From an uncultured Bacteroidales bacterium (GTDB lineage: Bacteria; Bacteroidota; Bacteroidia; Bacteroidales; Paludibacteraceae), in contig CACXCA010000051.1 in the NCBI GenBank assembly GCA_902766045.1, positions 62,001 through 126,000 on the forward strand: a stretch of DNA of 64,000 nucleotides, in the 5' to 3' direction. The notes beneath the pieces are model-generated. The model made no database searches and was not told the DNA's origin. It was given only the letters and a program-made list of their open reading frames with translations. Positions 18,403-27,800 of this stretch are shown piece by piece (position 1 is the first letter of the stretch; each line of letters begins with the position of its first letter). Position numbers and translations under genes: made by a program.

Positions 18403-19464
18403 ATGAAATTAAAAATTGCCGTATTACCAGGAGATGGTATAGGACCAGAAATCTCTGAACAAGGAGTCAATGTAATGACTGCCGTATGTAATAAGTTTGG
18501 ACACGAAGTGAGTTATACTCATGCTATATGTGGAGCCGATGCAATAGATAAAGTAGGGGATCCATTCCCAGAAGAGACCTTTAAGATTTGTATGGAGGCA
18601 GATGCAGTACTCTTTTCTGCCGTAGGTGATCCTAAGTTTGATAATAATCCTGCTGCCAAGGTGCGTCCTGAACAAGGATTGTTGGCAATGCGTAAGAAAT
18701 TAGGATTGTTTGCTAATATTCGTCCGATACAGACTTTTGATTGTTTGATTCATAAAAGTCCGCTGAAAGATGAGTTGGTGAAAGGTGCTGATTTCATCTG
18801 TATCCGTGAATTGACGGGTGGTATGTATTTTGGAGAGAAGAAAGAGGGAAGTGATTTTGCATACGACACGAATGCGTATAGCAGAGAAGAGGTAGAGCGA
18901 ATTTTGAAGGAGGCATATAAATATGCACGTCAGCGCAGAAAACATTTGACAGTTGTGGATAAGGCCAATGTGTTGGCATCTTCTCGTTTGTGGCGTAAGG
19001 TGGCACAAGAGATGGCTCTCCAATATCCAGATGTGACGACTGATTTCATGTATGTTGACAATGCAGCAATGCGCATGATTCAGGAACCAACATTTTTTGA
19101 TGTGATGGTGACGGAGAACACTTTCGGTGATATCCTTACAGATGAGGGTTCTTGTATTACAGGTTCAATGGGCTTGCTACCTTCCGCATCGACAGGAGAA
19201 CACACACCGGTGTTTGAACCGATTCATGGATCATGGCCGCAAGCAAAGGGTTTGAATATTGCCAATCCGTTGGCTCAGATCCTTTCGGTCGCTATGTTGT
19301 TCGAATATTTTAATTTGAAAGAGGAAGGGAAATTGATTCGAGAGGCTGTTGATGCTTCCTTAGATGCTAATGTCCGTACACCAGAAATCCAGGTTGAGGG
19401 AGGTGCTAAGTATGGCACAAAAGAAGTGGGACAGTGGATTGTGGATTATATTAATAAGAAATAA
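18403..19464 (+). CDS. leuB: 3-isopropylmalate dehydrogenase
   Basis: This 353-residue NAD-dependent decarboxylating dehydrogenase oxidises 3-isopropylmalate. Signatures are [10 protein letters not shown] at the start, [10 protein letters not shown] at about residues 130-139, and [27 protein letters not shown] containing the metal and substrate ligands. It is the last gene of the operon, 19 bases after the second synthase, and a terminator follows. The same enzyme can act on 3-methylmalate in the citramalate route. Confidence 0.96.
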   Translation: MKLKIAVLPGDGIGPEISEQGVNVMTAVCNKFGHEVSYTHAICGADAIDKVGDPFPEETFKICMEADAVLFSAVGDPKFDNNPAAKVRPEQGLLAMRKKLGLFANIRPIQTFDCLIHKSPLKDELVKGADFICIRELTGGMYFGEKKEGSDFAYDTNAYSREEVERILKEAYKYARQRRKHLTVVDKANVLASSRLWRKVAQEMALQYPDVTTDFMYVDNAAMRMIQEPTFFDVMVTENTFGDILTDEGSCITGSMGLLPSASTGEHTPVFEPIHGSWPQAKGLNIANPLAQILSVAMLFEYFNLKEEGKLIREAVDASLDANVRTPEIQVEGGAKYGTKEVGQWIVDYINKK

Positions 19465-19499
19465 ATGTGACGAATAGAGAAGATTGAAAAGGTACTCAT

Positions 19500-19535
19500 A
19501 AGGACATACTCAACAAGAGCGTGTCCTTTTGTTTT
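19500..19535 (+). terminator. Terminator of the leu operon
   Basis: AAGGACA (19500-19506) pairs with TGTCCTT (19522-19528), an inner CTC/GAG pairing is possible, and TTGTTTT follows. It lies 36 bases after leuB and before the convergent minus-strand genes. Confidence 0.8.
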
Positions 19536-19552
19536 ATGATAGCAGCAATGTT

Positions 19553-19883
19553 TTAAAACTCTGTCTGTGCCTCTGTCACCACAACTATGGCAAGGTAGTT
19601 TCCATTAGGGTAGTGGTGGTAAAACGTTTTGTCGATTAAGTTTCCCTTTTTGTCGTAGTGGTATCTTATATAGATATTTCCATTTGAATCATATTGATAT
19701 GTGTATCTGTAATCCAATCTTTGGTTGGCTATTTGATTCCAATGCGTTTGTACTATCCGCAGTTGAAATTATTTTCTCCATAATTTTTGTTATGTCAACA
19801 GCTGATTGACCTAATACTGTTGCGGAAGTTGTCAGCAAACAAAGTAAGCCGATAAGCGTGTATGCGTGTTTGCGTGTTGCCAT
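19553..19883 (-). pseudogene. Small exported protein, frameshifted
   Basis: The reading frame from the ATG at 19883 encodes a signal peptide (HAYTLIGLLCLLTTSATVLGQ) and then runs to a stop at 19689. A neighbouring frame, displaced by one base, is open from about 19768 down to a stop at 19553. It encodes a well-formed Tyr-rich tail (YTYQYDSNGNIYIRYHYD, then KKGNLIDKTFYHHY). The total length is 3n+1, so a single-base indel between about 19690 and 19768 explains both. It follows the LysM gene by two bases. Function is unknown. Sequencing error is an alternative to true inactivation. Confidence 0.6.
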
Positions 19884-19885
19884 GA

Positions 19886-20389
19886 CTATCGTTTGATGAT
19901 TAGTTGTTGACCTATTCGCAGATTCGCATTTTTCATCTGATTCCACTTCATAATCTCCTCTGCTGTGCAACCATATTGCTTGCCGATTCGGTATAGCGTT
20001 TCCCCTTTCTTCACAATGTGAGTGGTGACTTCTTCACTTTTTTCATCGCTGTTACCGTTGTCTTCTTTTGGTTTCTCATCTTTGTTGACACTCTTTTCCT
20101 GATCAGAAGACTCTTTTTTCACGTCAGTAGTGTCAGAAGGTGCAGGCGTAATCTCTTTCTTCTCATCTTTTGAATGATTGTCGATTGCCTCTTTCTCTTC
20201 GTTAGATTGTGGAGAAGGGTTGTCTGGATTGATGAGAAGTTTCTGTCCAATCTTCAAATTGTTGTTTTTCAATTTGTTCCATTTGATGATATCATCCACT
20301 TTACATCCATATTGTTTGGAGATGCGATAGAGGTTGTCTCCTTTTTTCACGATGTGTACGACCTTGGTTTCCTCTGTTGGTTCGATCAA
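19886..20389 (-). pseudogene. LysM-LysM part of a split NlpC/P60 protein
   Basis: This open frame holds two LysM peptidoglycan-binding domains: VVHIVKKGDNLYRISKQYGCKVDDI with IGQKLLI at about residues 10-53, and a second, THIVKKGETLYRIGKQYGC with IGQQLIIKR, at the C terminus. They are joined by an acidic Lys/Glu/Asp-rich linker. There is no signal peptide and no natural start. The frame continues upstream past its first ATG into an acidic linker (KEDSKPEKETQPSDQDSLSN) up to 20494-20501. It is therefore the C-terminal half of the gene at 20386-21057, separated by a one-base shift. Confidence 0.75.
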
Positions 20390-21057
20390 AGGTTTGTTTT
20401 GAGGAATCTCCTCGTTTTGTCCTGAGGTATCGTTTGATAGAGAGTCTTGATCTGATGGTTGAGTCTCTTTTTCAGGTTTGCTGTCTTCCTTTTCCCCTTT
20501 TCTTTTTCTTCTTCCTCTTTTTCTTTTTCGTCGTCAGAGAAGTCCTCTTCCTTATCAGAAGCTAATTCTCCGATGATGCGTTTGCAACCGATGTATCGTT
20601 TGTTGTAGTATTCGTAGCCAGGGTAGCTGTCAATGGAGATGCCTCTTTGTACAGAAGCGTGAATAAACCATACGGTGTCTTGCTTTTCGCTTTTATTGAT
20701 GATGATACCTACATGTCCGACGGCTTTGCTGTTGAGCTTGCTACCTTTGAAAAAGATTAGATCTCCCTTCTCTGTGTTGTTGTACTTTATCTTCTCTCCT
20801 TGTAGATATTGAGAAGAAGAGGAGCTGTTGAGTGTATATCCGAAATGTTGAAACACATAGTATGTAAACCCAGAGCAGTCGAATGCTTTAGGTCCTCTGC
20901 TTCCATACTTATATTTGCATCCGATATGTTTTTGTGCGTATTCAACGAGGGAATCCCGCAGTGTTAGTTCATGATGTTTCCGATGTTTACACCATGCATT
21001 ATCGAGACTCAGAGTCAGTATGAAAATGAGGCAAAGTATATGTTTACAAATTCTCAT
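20386..21057 (-). CDS. NlpC/P60 cell-wall endopeptidase (N-terminal part of split gene)
   Basis: This frame encodes 223 residues. A signal peptide (MRICKHILCLIFILTLSLDNAW) is followed by an NlpC/P60 domain with the catalytic Cys in FDCSGFTYYVF, His in GHVGIII and a third polar residue in FIHAS. The family cleaves D-gamma-glutamyl-diamino acid bonds in peptidoglycan stems. After about residue 190 the frame leaves an acidic linker and runs out of frame for the last 35 residues. The LysM domains lie in the -1 frame. The shift point, A_AAG_GGG on the minus strand (20501-20495), is a homopolymer and formally a slippery heptamer. Confidence 0.85.
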   Translation of the reverse strand: MRICKHILCLIFILTLSLDNAWCKHRKHHELTLRDSLVEYAQKHIGCKYKYGSRGPKAFDCSGFTYYVFQHFGYTLNSSSSSQYLQGEKIKYNNTEKGDLIFFKGSKLNSKAVGHVGIIINKSEKQDTVWFIHASVQRGISIDSYPGYEYYNKRYIGCKRIIGELASDKEEDFSDDEKEKEEEEKEKGKRKTANLKKRLNHQIKTLYQTIPQDKTRRFLKTNL

Positions 21058-21064
21058 AAAAATG

Positions 21065-21097
21065 AAAAACGGGGAGAATATGATGAGTCTCCCCGTT
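21065..21097 (-). terminator. Terminator between fabD and the NlpC/P60 gene
   Basis: A perfect 10-bp stem pairs AACGGGGAGA (21068-21077) with TCTCCCCGTT (21088-21097). On the minus strand it is followed by TTTTT, so it ends fabD transcription. Confidence 0.8.
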
Positions 21098-21110
21098 TGT
21101 ATCTATAAAA

Positions 21111-22004
21111 TCAGTTTACACCAGCAACGATGATTTCCTTACCTGTGTCTTTGATGATCTTCTTAATCATACCTTGAAGTACAGCGCCTGGTCCCACTTC
21201 CGTAAATTCTGTTGCACCTGCATTGATCATATTAAGAACGGATTGTGTCCATTTCACAGGAGCTGTTAGTTGTTTGATCAGATTGCTCTTTATCACCTCA
21301 GGATCTGTTTCTCCTTTTGTTGTCACGTTTTGGAAAACAGGACATTTAGGAGATTTGAATTGAGTAGCTTGAATGGCAGCTTCCAATTCAACCTTAGCAG
21401 GTTCCATGAGAGGAGAGTGGAATGCACCACCCACAACTAGTTTGAGTGCTCTTTTCGCACCAGCTTCAGTCATCAGTTCACAAGCTTTATCGATACCGGC
21501 GTTTGTTCCTGAAATAACCAATTGTCCAGGACAGTTATAGTTAGCTGGGACAACTATTTCATCTTTGATGGATGCACAGAGCTCTTCAACTTTCTCGTCA
21601 GGTAATCCTAGAATAGCCGCCATAGTAGAAGGATTCATTTCACATGCTTTTTGCATGGCTTGAGCACGTTTAGATACTAAGACAAGACCATCTTCAAAGC
21701 TCATAGCACCACTTGCTACTAATGCAGAGAACTCACCGAGAGAGTGACCTGCAACCATGTCGGGTTGAAATTTTTCACCGAGAGACTTTGCTAATACTAC
21801 AGAGTGAAGAAATACGGCAGGTTGAGTAACTTTTGTTTGTTTAAGGTCTTCAGCACTTCCTTCGAACATTATGTCGGTAATGCGGAAACCTAGGATGTCA
21901 TTCGCTTTCTCTAGTAAATCTTTTGCCATTGGCATGTTCTCATATAGGTCTTTCGCCATTCCTGTAAATTGGGAGCCTTGACCTGGGAATACAAATGCTT
22001 TCAT
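21111..22004 (-). CDS. fabD: Malonyl-CoA:ACP transacylase
   Basis: This 297-residue enzyme loads malonate onto acyl carrier protein for fatty acid synthesis. Motifs are AFVFPGQGSQ at the N terminus (oxyanion loop), the nucleophile elbow GHSLGEFSALVASG at about residues 88-101, and the catalytic His region GGAFHSPLM near residue 200. Length is standard. It has its own terminator and stands between unrelated genes. The 50-base gap upstream shows no strong promoter. Confidence 0.97.
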   Translation of the reverse strand: MKAFVFPGQGSQFTGMAKDLYENMPMAKDLLEKANDILGFRITDIMFEGSAEDLKQTKVTQPAVFLHSVVLAKSLGEKFQPDMVAGHSLGEFSALVASGAMSFEDGLVLVSKRAQAMQKACEMNPSTMAAILGLPDEKVEELCASIKDEIVVPANYNCPGQLVISGTNAGIDKACELMTEAGAKRALKLVVGGAFHSPLMEPAKVELEAAIQATQFKSPKCPVFQNVTTKGETDPEVIKSNLIKQLTAPVKWTQSVLNMINAGATEFTEVGPGAVLQGMIKKIIKDTGKEIIVAGVN

Positions 22005-22054
22005 ATCAATTAAAATTATTCTTATGAAGTATATTTTTCATAAGGTGTTAGGTG

Positions 22055-22960
22055 TTAATTATTATATTTATTTTCGTATAAGAATTTCTGCCATGCAGAG
22101 ATATTTAGATTTCCTTCTAAGGCATCTTGAGTCTTTGGTGCGATGTTGTTGAAGAAATCGATGCCTGTTGCTTTTTCCACTTCATCTACAGTTACTGCAT
22201 ATTCGAATATGTCACCTTTAGCTGATTGAGGGATGATGAAACCGATCATTTTTTCTTTCCCTGCATAAGAAAAGTCGTAGATGATTTTGAAGAATTTGGC
22301 AGGTATGGTGATTTCACTCGTTTCCACCTCTCCACGGTTGTTGGTATAATGCATTTTCTCATCATTCGGAGAAAATACAGGACCCGTAACGATATAGACT
22401 TTATTGAATTTCCTTGCCCAGTGACGGGTTTGCATCTCCAAATCATTCCAAATTCCAGCATTGAATTTTTGTTTTTGCGGAGAGATGTTACTTGTATAGA
22501 AACATTCCATCATGGCAGTTCGGTCGAATTTCATATCAGCAGCCGGTGCCAAATGACCTTTGGTATAGCCACTCTCACGGTATTCATAGACATGAGCAGA
22601 CTCGGTGGAAACGATTGGATCTTCTGTGAATGCGTTGGAACGACTTAATTTGCCATACGTCTCTTCTTTCGTTAACTCATACGCTACCCATTCCGATTGT
22701 TCATCTTCCTCAGAGTAAGAAAACGAATAGTTCTCATGATGATACAATCGACCTTTTTTTGTTGAATGAGTGAAGATAGCATCACCTTTCACTTCACTTG
22801 TCTCAGACGAAGTTGGTGCGGTTGACTCATTCTCTCGAACGGTTGTTTGACTTGAAAAATGTGAAGCCGTCTTGTTGCTTTCTGTAACAGTAGTATTGTT
22901 TGTAGAGGTACAACTGCAGATAAGAGAAAGAAGAATGATTATGTGTTGAAATTTGTTCAT
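22055..22960 (-). CDS. DNA/RNA non-specific endonuclease, lipoprotein
   Basis: This 301-residue protein has a lipoprotein signal (LLSLICSC, lipidated Cys near residue 17) and a Ser/Thr-rich linker to about residue 65. The beta-beta-alpha-metal nuclease domain follows, with catalytic His in TKGHLAPAAD and the Mg-binding Asn region SNISPQKQKFNAGIWNDLE. The DRGH box of the family is changed to TKGH, keeping the catalytic His. It probably acts at the outer membrane on extracellular nucleic acid. Its start overlaps the nadC stop by four bases, so it is the last gene of a DUF4783-nadC-nuclease operon. Confidence 0.9.
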   Translation of the reverse strand: MNKFQHIIILLSLICSCTSTNNTTVTESNKTASHFSSQTTVRENESTAPTSSETSEVKGDAIFTHSTKKGRLYHHENYSFSYSEEDEQSEWVAYELTKEETYGKLSRSNAFTEDPIVSTESAHVYEYRESGYTKGHLAPAADMKFDRTAMMECFYTSNISPQKQKFNAGIWNDLEMQTRHWARKFNKVYIVTGPVFSPNDEKMHYTNNRGEVETSEITIPAKFFKIIYDFSYAGKEKMIGFIIPQSAKGDIFEYAVTVDEVEKATGIDFFNNIAPKTQDALEGNLNISAWQKFLYENKYNN

Positions 22961-23820
22961 TTGACAGCTTTTAAACTCATATCCAAACCTTTCACTGAAT
23001 GGGTAAGTGCTCCCACGGAGATGTAATCAACTCCACATTCAGCATAATCACGTAGTGTATCTATTGTAATACCACCTGATGATTCAGTTTCAAATCGATG
23101 ATTAATGATTTGAACAGCCTTCTTTGTGTCTTCTGTATTGAAGTTGTCGAGCATGATACGATCAACGCCACCGATTTCGAGAACTTGATTTAGCTCGTCA
23201 AAATTTCGAACTTCAATTTCTATTTTTAGGTTTTTACCATGCGTTTTCAGATACTCTTTTGCCTTTGTTATGGCATTCTTTATACCGCCTGCAAAATCCA
23301 CATGGTTGTCTTTTAGAAGAATCATATCGAATAATCCGATACGGTGATTTACACCGCCACCAATTTTAACAGCTTGTTTTTCAAGCATACGTAATCCTGG
23401 AGTAGTCTTTCTAGTGTCTAATACACGGGTATGGAGGCCTTCCAGAAGTTTAGCGTATTTGTGTGTTTGGGTAGCGATACCGCTCATTCTTTGCATGATA
23501 TTAAGAACGGTACGTTCTGTTTGTAAAAGAGATTGTTCCTTTCCTGTTACGTAAAAAGCGATGTCTCCTTTTTTTACTTCGGTACCATCCGTTAGGAGAA
23601 TCTCCATCTCCATGTCAGGGTCAAATTTGTGAAATATTCGTTTGGCTATTTCAACACCTGCAAGGATACCATCCTCTTTAATGAGTAGTTTTGCTTTGCC
23701 GATTTTATCAGCAGGAATACAACATAAGGTTGTGTGGTCACCATCACCAATATCTTCAGCAAATGCTAAATCGAGAAGGTCCTCAATTAATTCGTTTTCG
23801 CTTTTCATAGGAATAATCAA
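22957..23820 (-). CDS. nadC: Nicotinate-nucleotide pyrophosphorylase (carboxylating)
   Basis: This 287-residue quinolinate phosphoribosyltransferase is the last step in making nicotinate mononucleotide in de novo NAD synthesis. Family blocks are AEDIGDGDHTT near residue 21, TERTVLNIMQRMSGIAT, the substrate-binding RKTTPGLRMLEKQAVKIGGGVNHR, and DYISVGALTHS at the end. The true start may be the second Met (MKSENEL). The gene overlaps its neighbours by four bases on both sides. nadA and nadB are not in the window. Confidence 0.96.
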   Translation of the reverse strand: MIIPMKSENELIEDLLDLAFAEDIGDGDHTTLCCIPADKIGKAKLLIKEDGILAGVEIAKRIFHKFDPDMEMEILLTDGTEVKKGDIAFYVTGKEQSLLQTERTVLNIMQRMSGIATQTHKYAKLLEGLHTRVLDTRKTTPGLRMLEKQAVKIGGGVNHRIGLFDMILLKDNHVDFAGGIKNAITKAKEYLKTHGKNLKIEIEVRNFDELNQVLEIGGVDRIMLDNFNTEDTKKAVQIINHRFETESSGGITIDTLRDYAECGVDYISVGALTHSVKGLDMSLKAVK

Positions 23821-24209
23821 TTGTTTTTTGTGATTTTAATCTGATATATAAAATCTTTGTTCGTATCTTTTTGTGTAAGAATGAACAGAGAAAATTCTCC
23901 GTTGCTGGTGTATAGCTTTCCTAGCAGGATTGCAGATTTCCCTTTTTCTGTCTTGTTGGTGAGAGAGTAATTCGTCGGTCTGTTTTTGCGGAAAAAATCG
24001 CTTAATAATGACTTCGCTCGATTTTTATCGCAGGAACTTGCGGAATTTTCAATCATTACATCAACATTATTATTTAAATAAGATTCTAATTTTGAAATAT
24101 TTCCATTTGCAAAAGCTTGGGTGATTTCTGTCGGATTCGCCATCGAATTCATTCCGAACATAAGTGTAAAAAATGAAAGAATAAATATCTTCGATTTTCT
24201 ATTTCTCAT
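23817..24209 (-). CDS. Exported DUF4783 protein
   Basis: This 130-residue protein has a signal peptide (FILSFFTLMFGMNSMAN). The mature part resembles the DUF4783 family (ITQAFANGNISKLESYLNNNVDV, KAKSLLSDFF-like region), which has a cystatin/NTF2-like fold in Bacteroidota and often precedes nadC. Function is unknown. It is the first gene of the operon with nadC and the nuclease, and is divergent from rlmH. I see no catalytic motif. Confidence 0.8.
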   Translation of the reverse strand: MRNRKSKIFILSFFTLMFGMNSMANPTEITQAFANGNISKLESYLNNNVDVMIENSASSCDKNRAKSLLSDFFRKNRPTNYSLTNKTEKGKSAILLGKLYTSNGEFSLFILTQKDTNKDFIYQIKITKNN

Positions 24210-24263
24210 ATTTCTTAATTTTTCAATTGTTACGATGTGTTCACATCTTCATATATGCCTCTG

Positions 24264-24271
24264 CAAAAATA
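24264..24271 (-). promoter_or_regulatory. Possible -7 element for the DUF4783-nadC operon
   Basis: On the minus strand this reads TATTTTTG, matching TAnnTTTG, 55 bases before the DUF4783 start. No clear -33 element is seen. Confidence 0.4.
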
Positions 24272-24305
24272 ATGCCAAAGTGCGAAAAAAATCGATTTTT
24301 GGTAT

Positions 24306-24313
24306 TATTTTTG
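24306..24313 (+). promoter_or_regulatory. Possible -7 element for rlmH
   Basis: TATTTTTG matches TAnnTTTG and ends 18 bases before the rlmH ATG, so the transcript would be nearly leaderless. No clear -33 element is seen. Confidence 0.4.
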
Positions 24314-24331
24314 TCACAAAAGTTATATTGT

Positions 24332-24805
24332 ATGAAAGTTACTCTAATAACCGTTGGCAAAACTAATAATTTAAATTTTAAAAATGCAATATCTGAGTAT
24401 CAAAAGAGGCTTAAATTTTACATTTCTTTTGATATTGAGGAGCTAAATGATGTTAAAAATACTAAAAATCTAACAGAAGAGGTTCAAAAGCAGAAAGAAG
24501 GAGAGCTCTTATTGAAATCATTTCAAGAAGGAGATGAGGTGATTTTGTTGGATGATAAAGGGGTGGAGCATACATCTGTATCATTCTCTGCTTTCATCGA
24601 AAAAAAATCTGTTTCGGGTTTGAAAAGATTGGTGTTTGTTGTGGGGGGGGCTTATGGCTTCTCTCCTGAGGTATATGCGAGAGCCAATGGTAAGGTCTCG
24701 TTGTCGCGTATGACCTTTTCGCATCAGATGGTCCGGTTGATTTTTGTCGAACAGCTTTATCGGGCAATGACTATATTAAGGGGTGAACCCTATCATCACG
24801 AATAA
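24332..24805 (+). CDS. rlmH: 23S rRNA pseudouridine1915 N3-methyltransferase
   Basis: This SPOUT-fold methyltransferase has 157 residues from the ATG at 24332 (MKVTLITVGKT), the usual RlmH start and length. A longer frame from a TTG at 24227 was rejected. Motifs are FVVGGAYGFSPEVYARA (SAM-binding trefoil knot) and the C-terminal FSHQMVRLIFVEQLYRAMTILRGEPYHH. It methylates m3-pseudouridine at position 1915 in helix 69. The kinase gene follows closely. Confidence 0.95.
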   Translation: MKVTLITVGKTNNLNFKNAISEYQKRLKFYISFDIEELNDVKNTKNLTEEVQKQKEGELLLKSFQEGDEVILLDDKGVEHTSVSFSAFIEKKSVSGLKRLVFVVGGAYGFSPEVYARANGKVSLSRMTFSHQMVRLIFVEQLYRAMTILRGEPYHHE

Positions 24806-24828
24806 ATTTGGCACGTAATTTGTATTGT

Positions 24829-27800
24829 ATGTTTATGAACGATACATATAATAAGTTGATTAGGTTATTGAGATATTATTGGAGAAGATTGAGTCGGCGA
24901 TTTTCGTTGAACTCAAGTACCAATTTTGTCGGGTGGCTATCAATATGTGCATTGTGCCTTTTTTTCACAATGGGGGTGGAATATCTGCACTATAGATCAT
25001 CTCTTCAATCCATAAAAAAAGATGAAATAACTCGAGTGATTCGCCAAAAGGAGATGATCTCAGAACAAATTATGACTCAGATAAGACATGTCTTGGCGAA
25101 AGGAAGTGTGGAGGATCTATATGATAGAAATGATTTGTATGAAATATCAAAAAGCAATGAAATAGCCTTCCTTGTTTATAAAGGGAATGAACTATTGTAC
25201 TGGACCAATAATGATATCGCGATACAGGGAGTGGAAGGGTTTGATTTCGCAAAGGAATTCTATTATCTCTCGGTTAATGCGCATGTTATTGTTATGCAGT
25301 CCTTCTATAAGGAGTACAGATGCATATCATTGATTAAAATAAAAGACTATATTTTCCCTAAAAAAAATAGTTACAATAATTATTTCGCTGAAGCATTTCA
25401 TCTGCCTGGTTCTGTCGTAATCTCTCGTGATCCGTCGCAAGGAATGCCGTTCTATTCTAAGGATGATGTTTTCTTGTTTTCCTTGTCCGATATATTGGTG
25501 AAAACGGGTAATTACCGATATATCCTATTGTCTATTTTGTTCGGTGCATTGTTCCTGGTTAGTCTGTTGATGACGCTAAATTCTTTAGCTAATAATATTC
25601 GAATCAGGTGTCCTCGATGGTATCGGGTTGGCTTGTTTGGCATCTTCCTGCTTCTAGCTTTGACGTTTTGTTTGCTATTATATTTCAGATTTCCCGGCTT
25701 GTGGTTTGATAATTCCTTTCTGAGTGGAATGTCCTATCATTCCGATCATATTCCTTCATCGTCTCATTTATCTCTGTTTGTTACTTTTTTATATGGTATT
25801 GCGTTTTTGTATAAGCGACAGGCGCCCTATTTAAATATTGATATTTTAAAAGATAAAAAGACGTGGAAGAAGGTGTTTCTTATTTTTATAATGAAATCGT
25901 TTCCGTTTGTTTTGATGATTCAATATTTCTTGATTGTTAAGGGAATGGTGTATCATTCAAATATGAATGTGGCTGTGTCATTTATACAGGAGGTAAATGC
26001 GGAAACACTCATAATGTTGATGCTGGAGTTGTTCTTGGTTTATCTGTTCTATTTCGTTATCAGTCATATCCGTGTATTGTATGCCTTTAAAGAAAACACA
26101 AAGATTATTTTGTTCGTACATTTAACGTTGACAGTTCTAGTCTCTTTGGGTTATGCAGTTCAGGGTTTATGGGTGGAGGTTGTCTTTGTCTTCCTTGTCT
26201 CTATCGTTATTTTGTTTGTCGATCTGTATGAAACATATTATCCTGTCAGTCGATTTTTATATACAGCACCGATAGCCTTTGTTTTTATCAATTTGATTGT
26301 GGGATTATCCTATTATTATTCGACCTCCAAGAATGAGTCTAATTTCAGAACGATGGCGAAGACGATCAGTGAGAATAGCTGTGTGTATAAAGATGAAGTT
26401 GCGGAAAGTATATTAAAAGATAAAAACTCGTATTTGATTACAGATACACGATTGATTCGATGGGTTCGTTTGAATAGTTCGGAGGTTGAGGATTTGGCGG
26501 AAAACTATTTGTGGGAATCTTATTTTCGAGTTTTTGATGAGAAATATGATTTTGAAGTGCAGGTGTGTAGTCCGTCTGAATCATTGTATTTACGAAAGCC
26601 TAATTTTGAAAATGTGGTGTATAAGGATTTCTCCGAGGTGGAAGAACATTTCCGCAGATTGGATAAGTCTAAATTCTATGCGAATCAGGATGAACGGTTG
26701 GCAATATCCTTCTTAGGTAGAATCCCGATGGATTCAATTACGGTTTATCTGAAGTTTTATCGTAAATCGACCTATGATAGGGTTAGCTTGTTGGAACAGT
26801 CATTGTCGGAGGGAAAGAATTATGCGAATTATTCAATGGCAAAATATATCAATGGAGAATTGAGTTATTCCGATGGAGAGTTTCATTATCCAATTATGAT
26901 GACATGGATATCTGGTCCCAATAGAGGAGAGGATGATAAATTTTTCATGAACTATTATACTCATTACGTACATGTTTTTGATCAGGGGAAGAGTATAGCG
27001 GTTGTCAGTGTGCCGGAACGTCAAAGTTATATTTATGTGATTATGTTGACGTATCTGTTTGCGGCCTATATCTTGGTGGCATTAGCTTATTTCTCCATAT
27101 GTGAGATGCGGAAGAGTTTTCAAAAGAGAGGAAAGTCATTGTTGACACGAATGCAGTTAATCTTTGTGATTCCGATATTGATTTCATTTATGATTTTCGC
27201 ATTTGCCACATTCCCGTTCTTTATGGATCAGTATGAGAAGTTGCAGTTCTCGGAGATGAAGGAAAAGTCGGTCTCAATCCAGCAACAGGTGCAGCAGTTG
27301 GTCGGGTTGGATGAGACGATTACAATGAATACGCCGGATCTATTTGCGAAGGTAAGAGAGTTGTCTAATTTGTTCCAATTAGACATCGTGTTATATGACG
27401 AGAAAGGTAATTTGGCGATTTCCTCACGTCCGATCTTGTTGCCGTCGGACAAGCGAAGGAGTAAATTGGTTTATCCTCGCATAAAATTCTCGCAGGTCCC
27501 AGATATGTTTATGGTGGAGAAGTTCCATTCGTCGAATTTCTATTCTCAATACATGAAAGCGTATAACCTTCAGAACAAGTGTGTGGGATACATTCACATG
27601 ATGTCATATAAATCGTATTATGAGGCTAGGAATGAGATGCTCAACATATTGGTTGTCGTAGTGGATGTCTATTTGTTCATTTCCATCATCTCTATCTTTA
27701 TTATATGGCTGTTGAATAAACAGACGATACGACCGTTGTCATTGCTGTCGCAACATTTTACGCAGGTTCGATTGACGGGAGAAAACTCGCTGATAGATTA

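Noticed and set aside
20174-20565. Plus-strand frames opposite the LysM/NlpC gene
   Set aside because: They are complements of the acidic low-complexity linker, giving Phe-rich translations without any motif.
22037-22060. CATAAGGTGTTAGGTGTTAA between fabD and the nuclease, resembling the 83-base repeat
   Set aside because: Only about eleven bases match in a row; too short to call a third copy of the block.
24227-24331. Longer rlmH from a TTG
   Set aside because: RlmH is normally about 157 residues starting MKxxLIxVGK; the upstream 35 codons lie in the divergent promoter region.
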